A stretch of 64,000 nt of DNA from an uncultured Litoreibacter sp. GTDB taxonomy: Bacteria; Pseudomonadota; Alphaproteobacteria; Rhodobacterales; Rhodobacteraceae. Both the position numbers and the translations under genes were made by a program. Position 1 is the first letter of the stretch. Each line of letters begins with the position of its first letter. Shown here piece by piece: positions 59,075-64,000 of the stretch. The notes beneath the pieces were generated by a model, which was not told the DNA's origin, searched no databases, and was given only the letters and a program-made list of their open reading frames with translations. Location: the NCBI GenBank assembly GCA_947493265.1, contig CANLQL010000004.1, positions 707,249-771,248 on the forward strand, in the 5' to 3' direction.

Positions 59075-59827
59075 ATGTCTCAGAAAACTGCAATCGTCAC
59101 AGGTGCTGCGCGCGGTATCGGTCTAGCTACAACAGATGTGTTCCTGGATGAAAGGCGGCTGGTTGCGATGGTCGACCGGGACGCAGATGTCCTGCTTACC
59201 GAAGCCGCAGACCGGGAAAACGTGTTTCCGATCCTGTGCGATGTATCTGACCCGGAACAAGTGTCCCAGATGATCACGGAAGCGCTTGATAAACTTGGCC
59301 AGATCGACGCCCTGGTTAACAATGCCGGTGTCGCAGACTTTGGCCCCATCGAAGACACAAGTTTTGATCGGTGGCGGCGGGTCATGGAAACCAATCTCGA
59401 TGGTGTTTTCCTGTGCTCGCAAGCGGCAATTCCTGCTTTGAAAGATAGTCAAGGATGCATTGTGAACATTGCATCTATTTCCGGGTTGCGCGCGTCCACG
59501 TTGCGGGTCGCCTATGGCACGTCGAAAGCCGCCGTAATCCACCTGACCCAACAACAAGCGGCTGAGCTTGGTGAATTTGGTATTCGCGCCAACTGTGTGG
59601 CACCTGGACCGGTGCGCACAAAACTTGCCATGGCCGTTCACACGCAAGAAATCATCGATGCGTACCACGATGCAATCCCGCTGAACCGCTATGGCTCTGA
59701 ACGGGAAATTGCCGAGGTGATCGCGTTTCTTTGTTCTGACAAAGCAAGCTTTGTCACAGGTCAGCTGATCTCGGCGGATGGCGGTTTTGAAAGCACGGGC
59801 ATCGGCCTGCCTGCCCTCAGGACTTGA
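59075..59827 (+). CDS. Short-chain dehydrogenase/reductase (SDR)
   Basis: A 250-residue classical SDR using NAD(P). The nucleotide motif is TGAARGIG (about 9-16), then NNAGVADFG, the catalytic Ser in NIASISGLRAS and YGTSK (Tyr-x-x-x-Lys), and the usual end ISADGGFESTG. An Asp after the second strand (VDRDAD) suggests NAD preference. AAGACGAGGATCCA precedes the ATG. The substrate is not known. It is convergent with clpB. Confidence 0.92.
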   Translation: MSQKTAIVTGAARGIGLATTDVFLDERRLVAMVDRDADVLLTEAADRENVFPILCDVSDPEQVSQMITEALDKLGQIDALVNNAGVADFGPIEDTSFDRWRRVMETNLDGVFLCSQAAIPALKDSQGCIVNIASISGLRASTLRVAYGTSKAAVIHLTQQQAAELGEFGIRANCVAPGPVRTKLAMAVHTQEIIDAYHDAIPLNRYGSEREIAEVIAFLCSDKASFVTGQLISADGGFESTGIGLPALRT

Positions 59828-59843
59828 GGCGCACATAGCAGGC

Positions 59844-59871
59844 AAAAAAGAAGGGCACCGAAGTGCCCTTC
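59844..59871 (-). terminator. Terminator of clpB, possibly shared with the SDR gene
   Basis: A perfect 9-bp stem GAAGGGCAC / GTGCCCTTC with a TTCG loop on the minus strand, followed by six T residues. It lies 8 bases after the clpB stop. On the plus strand the stem has few T residues after it, so it works best for clpB but may also help end the SDR transcript. Confidence 0.88.
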
Positions 59872-59878
59872 CTTGTCA

Positions 59879-62494
59879 TTAGTGAACCACAGCATCTTCC
59901 GGTGGCTTGCGATTTGATGAAGACACCCGGTCGCCGACAATCAATCCGTCCGCACCAGCACTCACCTCAATCGTTTGGCCATCGAGAATGTCACCGGCGA
60001 GGATCATTTCCGCCAGTTGGTCCTGAAGCGCCCGCTGGATCACACGTTTCAGCGGACGGGCCCCGAAGACCGGGTCATAGCCCTCATCAGCCAGCCATTT
60101 GCGCGCGGCATCATCCAGTTCCAGGTTGATCTTGCGGTTGGCCAGACGTTTGTCCAGAAGACCCAGCTGAATATCCACGATACCCGCCATGTCTTCCCGG
60201 GCGAGACGATCAAAGATGATCGTTTCATCCAGACGGTTCAGGAATTCCGGCCGGAAATGCGCCCGGACCGCGTCCATGACATCCCGCTTGGCATCTGAGG
60301 CATCTGCCCCTTCTGGCAACATGCTAAGCGCCTGCGCCCCAAGGTTCGATGTCAACACGATCAGCGTCTGCTTGAAATCTACCGTGCGACCCTGACCATC
60401 GGTCAGGACCCCATCGTCAAGCACCTGCAAAAGCACGTTGAACACGTCAGGATGCGCCTTCTCGACCTCGTCAAACAGCACGACCTGATACGGTCTGCGC
60501 CGCACAGCTTCCGTGAGAACGCCGCCTTCATCATACCCGACATAACCCGGAGGGGCCCCGATCAGACGCGCCACCGCGTGTTTCTCCATGAATTCCGACA
60601 TGTCGATCCGCACCATCGCGGCGTCATCGTCAAACAGAAATTCTGCCACGGCCTTCGTCAGCTCGGTCTTCCCGACACCGGTTGGTCCCAGAAACAGGAA
60701 AGATCCCAAAGGCCGGTTTTCGTCGTTGAGCCCTGCACGTGCCCGCCGGACCGCATTGGCCACAGCTTTCACAGCAGATTTCTGACCGATCACGCGGCGT
60801 CCGATCTCTTCTTCCATACGCAGAAGCTTGTCGCGCTCCCCTTCCAACATTTTGGAAGTCGGGATACCGGTCCAACGCTCAACCACGCTGGCGATTTGCT
60901 CGGGACGAACAGCCTCAGCGACGATCTTGTCGTCGTCATTGGCTTCACCATCGCCAAGCTTGCGCTCCAACTCCGGGATAACCCCATAAGACAGCTCCCC
61001 GGCTTTCGCCAGATCGCCTTCGCGTTTGGCAATATCCAACTCGGCGCGGGCGCGATCCAGCTGTTCTTTCAGATCGCGATTGCCTTCCAGCTTGTCACGC
61101 TCTGCCTGCCAGTTTGCCGTCATCTCGGCAGATCGTTCCTGCAGATTGGAAAGTTCTTTTTGCAGTGCTTCAAGCCGATCTTTGGAGGCCGCGTCATCTT
61201 CCTTTTCCAAGGCAGCCGCTTCGATCTGCTTTTGCAGTATCTCACGGTCCAGCGCGTCCAATTCTTCGGGCTTGCTGTCGACAACCATCCGCAAGCGGCT
61301 GGCCGCCTCGTCCATCAAATCGATGGCTTTATCGGGCAAAAACCGGTCCGTGATATAGCGGTTCGACAAATGCGCCGCTGCGACAAGCGCGCTGTCAGAA
61401 ATACGCACACCGTGGTGCAATTCGTATTTCTCTTTGATGCCCCGCAGAATGGACACTGTGTCTTCCTCGGTAGGTTCTTCGACCATCACAGGTTGGAACC
61501 GACGCGCCAAGGCCGCGTCTTTTTCAACGTGCTTGCGGTACTCATCCAGCGTCGTTGCACCAACGCAGTGCAACTCGCCCCGCGCCAAAGCAGGTTTCAG
61601 CAGGTTCGACGCATCCATCGCGCCGTCGGCCTTCCCTGCGCCGACAAGCGTGTGCATCTCATCGATAAACAAGATGATCTCGCCCGCGGCACTCGTGACT
61701 TCAGACAGAATGGCTTTCAGACGTTCTTCAAATTCACCGCGATATTTTGCGCCAGCGATCAGCGCGCCCATATCCAGTGCCATCAATTTCTTGTTGCGCA
61801 GGCTTTCCGGCACGTCGCCATTGATGATGCGCAAGGCCAAACCTTCGGCGATCGCCGTTTTCCCGACACCGGGTTCCCCGATCAAAACCGGGTTGTTCTT
61901 TGTCCGCCGGCTCAGCACCTGCATTGTGCGCCGAATTTCTTCGTCGCGGCCAATGATCGGATCAATCTTGCCAGCTTCCGCGGCTTGCGTCAGGTCCTGC
62001 GCATACTTCTTCAACGCGTCAAATCCTGCTTCCGCATTTGCGCTGTCAGCAGTACGACCCTTGCGAATATCATTGATCGCGGAATTCAGTTTCTGCGCCG
62101 AAATCGCGCCCGCTTCCAATGCCTCTCTGGCTTTGGATTTCACGATGGCCAATGCGGTCAGCAGACGTTCAACGGTGACGTAGCTGTCACCCGCCTTCTT
62201 CGCCAGCTTTTCAGCTTCGTCCAGGACTTTGGCGGTTTGCCCATCAAGATAAACCTGCGCGTTTTCGCCGGTGACTTTTGCAATCTTGGACAAGGCCAAT
62301 TCAACGGTTTCCAGCACACGATCCGGCGCACCACCCGCTTGGGTGATCAAATTGGACGACAAGCCCTGATCATCATCCAATAACGCTTTCAGTAAGTGTT
62401 CGGGGGCCAGGCGCTGGTGGTTTTCACGTAGCGCAATCGTTTGTGCTGCTTGAACGAAACCCTGTGCCCGTTCGGTCAGTTTTTCCAGATTCAT
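59879..62494 (-). CDS. clpB: ATP-dependent disaggregase ClpB
   Basis: ClpB rescues aggregated proteins with the DnaK system. The 871-residue protein has the N-terminal Clp repeat domain and two AAA+ modules. The Walker A motifs are GEPGVGKT (about 206-213) and GPTGVGKT (about 602-609), with the ClpB-specific coiled-coil middle domain between them (about 400-540). Pore loops include [12 protein letters not shown] and [10 protein letters not shown] stem-loop terminator follows and a heat-shock-like promoter precedes it. Confidence 0.98.
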   Translation of the reverse strand: MNLEKLTERAQGFVQAAQTIALRENHQRLAPEHLLKALLDDDQGLSSNLITQAGGAPDRVLETVELALSKIAKVTGENAQVYLDGQTAKVLDEAEKLAKKAGDSYVTVERLLTALAIVKSKAREALEAGAISAQKLNSAINDIRKGRTADSANAEAGFDALKKYAQDLTQAAEAGKIDPIIGRDEEIRRTMQVLSRRTKNNPVLIGEPGVGKTAIAEGLALRIINGDVPESLRNKKLMALDMGALIAGAKYRGEFEERLKAILSEVTSAAGEIILFIDEMHTLVGAGKADGAMDASNLLKPALARGELHCVGATTLDEYRKHVEKDAALARRFQPVMVEEPTEEDTVSILRGIKEKYELHHGVRISDSALVAAAHLSNRYITDRFLPDKAIDLMDEAASRLRMVVDSKPEELDALDREILQKQIEAAALEKEDDAASKDRLEALQKELSNLQERSAEMTANWQAERDKLEGNRDLKEQLDRARAELDIAKREGDLAKAGELSYGVIPELERKLGDGEANDDDKIVAEAVRPEQIASVVERWTGIPTSKMLEGERDKLLRMEEEIGRRVIGQKSAVKAVANAVRRARAGLNDENRPLGSFLFLGPTGVGKTELTKAVAEFLFDDDAAMVRIDMSEFMEKHAVARLIGAPPGYVGYDEGGVLTEAVRRRPYQVVLFDEVEKAHPDVFNVLLQVLDDGVLTDGQGRTVDFKQTLIVLTSNLGAQALSMLPEGADASDAKRDVMDAVRAHFRPEFLNRLDETIIFDRLAREDMAGIVDIQLGLLDKRLANRKINLELDDAARKWLADEGYDPVFGARPLKRVIQRALQDQLAEMILAGDILDGQTIEVSAGADGLIVGDRVSSSNRKPPEDAVVH

Positions 62495-62570
62495 AACGTT
62501 TTCCTTCTCTTAAGCATTTGCGGTCTCGATGCCCGCCCGGCGGCACATCTTTTTGCAAACCTCATCTGAT

Positions 62571-62600
62571 TATTTGGGAACGAACGGGTTTATCTGCAAG
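62571..62600 (-). promoter_or_regulatory. Possible RpoH (heat-shock) promoter of clpB
   Basis: On the minus strand CTTGCA (62595-62600) and CCCAAATA (62571-62578), with about 16 bases between them, resemble an RpoH-type promoter (CTTG ... CCCCAT-like). It lies 77 bases before the clpB start. ClpB is a typical RpoH gene, but the match is only moderate. Confidence 0.35.
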
Positions 62601-62680
62601 GCCTTACGCACGATGATCTCTTGACCCTCGCGCACCAGACGATCACAGAAGGGCAAACTTACAAAAAAGGACCGATTTTC

Positions 62681-63370
62681 ATGTCTGATGACCGTCTTAT
62701 TGTCGCCCTCGATGTTGCCGATGCTTTGACCGGCTTGAAACTGACAGAGCGGTTGGGAGACGCGGTTTCCTTCTACAAGATCGGTCTGGGCATGCTAACG
62801 GGCGGTGGGCTGGCTTTGGCTAATGAGCTAAAGCAGGAGCACGGGAAACGCATTTTTCTTGATATGAAGCTTTTCGATATTTCCGCCACGATCGAGGCTG
62901 CCGTGCGTGGACTTGCCCAATTTGATCTGGATTTCCTGACGGTGCATGGCGATCCGCATGTTGTCGCCGCCGCCAAGGAAGGTGTGGCCGGGAAAGATCT
63001 GCAGATCTTGGCGGTAACAATCCTAACATCGCTGGATCGCGATGATCTGGATGACGGATTGATGAAACAAGGGGATGTTCAGGACCTGGTTTTGGAACGG
63101 GCGTCCAAAGCCCTCTTGGCTGGCGCGGATGGTGTGATCGCCTCCCCCCAGGAAAGCGCGTTGATCCGGGCATTGCCGGAAGCCGCTGGAAAGCTGATCG
63201 TCACACCGGGCGTGCGCCCACTTGGTGCAGAATTAGGCGACCAGAAAAGGGTCATGACACCAGCCGATGCAATTGCAAACGGGTCGGATCATATCGTTGT
63301 TGGCAGACCAGTCTGGCAGGCGGCTGACCCGCGCGACGCTGCGCAATCGATTTTGGCAAGCCTGCCTTAA
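62681..63370 (+). CDS. pyrF: Orotidine 5'-phosphate decarboxylase
   Basis: PyrF makes UMP, the last step of pyrimidine synthesis. The 229-residue protein starts MSDDRLIVALDVADA; a longer frame of 20 codons lacks the family N-terminus. The catalytic motif is FLDMKLFDISATI (Asp-x-Lys-x-x-Asp); the phosphate-binding end is HIVVGRPVWQAADPRDAA. AAAAAAGGA before the ATG supports the start. It is divergent from clpB. Confidence 0.97.
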   Translation: MSDDRLIVALDVADALTGLKLTERLGDAVSFYKIGLGMLTGGGLALANELKQEHGKRIFLDMKLFDISATIEAAVRGLAQFDLDFLTVHGDPHVVAAAKEGVAGKDLQILAVTILTSLDRDDLDDGLMKQGDVQDLVLERASKALLAGADGVIASPQESALIRALPEAAGKLIVTPGVRPLGAELGDQKRVMTPADAIANGSDHIVVGRPVWQAADPRDAAQSILASLP

Positions 63371-63394
63371 AGCTATCCCCCCCCAACCAAAAGA

Positions 63395-63414
63395 CCCCAC
63401 CATTTCTGGCGGGG
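63395..63414. terminator. Hairpin terminator between pyrF and the small exported gene
   Basis: CCCCACC / GGCGGGG form a 7-bp stem with one mismatch and a 6-base loop, in the gap between convergent genes. Short T runs flank it on both strands (CCTTTC and GTCTTTTGG), so it may act for both. Confidence 0.55.
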
Positions 63415-63459
63415 CCTTTCGGTTTGGTCTCGGGGGACGGGACCAATCGGGAGGAGGTC

Positions 63460-63756
63460 TTAGCGGTTGATTTCAGCCGCGGAGTCGTTGCTCAGTGCGA
63501 AGAAAGAAATCAGGGCTTGGGATGCGCCGCGTGTGACGTTTGAGCCTTCTTTGACAGACTGCTCGGCAACGCTGTCATTGTATTTTGCGAGCTGCTCTTG
63601 CGCGGCTTTTGTGTCGCCGACAGATGTTTCGGAGACGACGCGCTCAGCGGCAGAATCATTACCCAGTGCGAAGAAGGCTTGGGCGTTTGAGACGTCTGCG
63701 AAGGCTGGTGCAGTCAGGGACAGGGCGAGGGCTGTTGTTGCGATGATGGTTTTCAT
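63460..63756 (-). CDS. Small exported protein with NDSAAE repeats
   Basis: A 98-residue protein with a Sec signal (IIATTALALSLTAPAFAD, cleaved about residue 20). The mature part repeats FFALGNDSAAE (28-38) and FFALSNDSAAE (85-95) with a degenerate third copy YNDSVAE (59-65). The start at 63756 is supported by GGAG 8 bases before it; the frame is open further upstream but without a ribosome site. I do not recognise the family. The repeat suggests a structural or binding surface in the periplasm. It is convergent with pyrF. Confidence 0.72.
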   Translation of the reverse strand: MKTIIATTALALSLTAPAFADVSNAQAFFALGNDSAAERVVSETSVGDTKAAQEQLAKYNDSVAEQSVKEGSNVTRGASQALISFFALSNDSAAEINR

Positions 63757-64000
63757 TTTATGTACTCCGTTCATTTTGTTTGTGCCGTTTGAGGCTTTGT
63801 GTGTGTCAGGCTGTTTGCCTTTCGATGAGATGAATATGGGGGGTGGTTGGCTGTAACTCAATGCACGTACGCGTGAGAAAACTGCACGAAACGTGCGTTC
63901 ATGCACAGACTTCTCTCCCCCTCCGCGCAGCCCCTCACACCCCCGTGAGAAACCGATCACATCGCGTGAAAATCGCAGGGTTTTGGATGGGGTGGGAGGG

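Noticed and set aside
60452..62383. A 643-codon open frame antisense to clpB
   Set aside because: clpB on the other strand is full-length with all motifs; the antisense frame is Phe/Arg/Gln-rich with no recognisable domain, as expected from GC-rich codon use.

Overview
The window is a chromosomal segment of an alphaproteobacterium, most likely the Roseobacter group of the Rhodobacteraceae. Several things point there: the rRNA operon ends in an initiator tRNA-Met, the 23S gene carries a helix-9 insertion, the flagellar genes are of the alphaproteobacterial FlaF/FlbT type, a GAAC-N7-GAAC SOS box precedes an imuA-imuB-dnaE2 cassette, and GANTC (CcrM) sites cluster at key promoters. No plasmid, phage, insertion sequence or CRISPR array is visible.

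Layout. (1) 1-6126, housekeeping: dnaA (3' end off the left edge) behind a small rhodanese gene, rpsT, an enoyl-CoA hydratase, mutM, and the ubiquinone genes ubiE and ubiB. (2) 6129-37152, a nearly unbroken 31-kb flagellar locus: hook assembly (flgD, fliK), rod-binding CheL/FlgJ, a FlgN-like chaperone, flagellin with flaF and flbT, fliI, rod and export genes flgBC-fliE-fliQ-flgFGAH, fliL, export genes flhB-fliR-flhA, motor genes (motA, motE-like, a DUF6468-like gene, a second fliL), fliF-fliH-fliN-fliP, flgI-flgL-flgK-flgE, and motB. Neither fliG nor fliM is present. Several genes of unknown role are embedded in tight operons: a 46-residue membrane protein before flhA, a 723-residue exported protein after motA, a 160-residue FliG-middle-like protein after fliP, and a 125-residue coiled-coil protein after flhB. 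CtrA-type sites lie before fliF/fliL2, flgE and, more weakly, flagellin. (3) 37225-48109, accessory metabolism and stress: an SLC13/RCK-type permease, the SOS mutasome imuA-imuB-dnaE2, a persulfide-dioxygenase-like metallo-hydrolase, and a cupin / flavin amine oxidase / TetR operon with an inverted-repeat operator. (4) 48247-54119, a complete rRNA operon on the minus strand in the order 16S, tRNA-Ala, tRNA-Ile, 23S, 5S, tRNA-fMet. The tRNA order is the reverse of the usual one. Upstream lie a promoter and a dense run of eight GANTC sites. (5) 54335-64000: an msrP / MerF-like / msrQ operon, an FMN-binding glutamate-synthase-like protein, two tandem fasciclin proteins, an SDR dehydrogenase, clpB, pyrF, and a small exported protein with an NDSAAE repeat.

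How it fits together. The flagellar genes sit in divergent and convergent blocks full of 1-4 bp overlaps (ATGA, GTGA, TGATG), so expression is probably translationally coupled within each block and set by CtrA. FlaF and FlbT should tune flagellin synthesis. MotE, the long exported protein and the small membrane proteins probably serve stator or export-gate assembly. Starts were moved from the longest frame where a Shine-Dalgarno sequence, a known N-terminus or an overlap supports it (mutM, flhB, flgB, fliN, pyrF and others).
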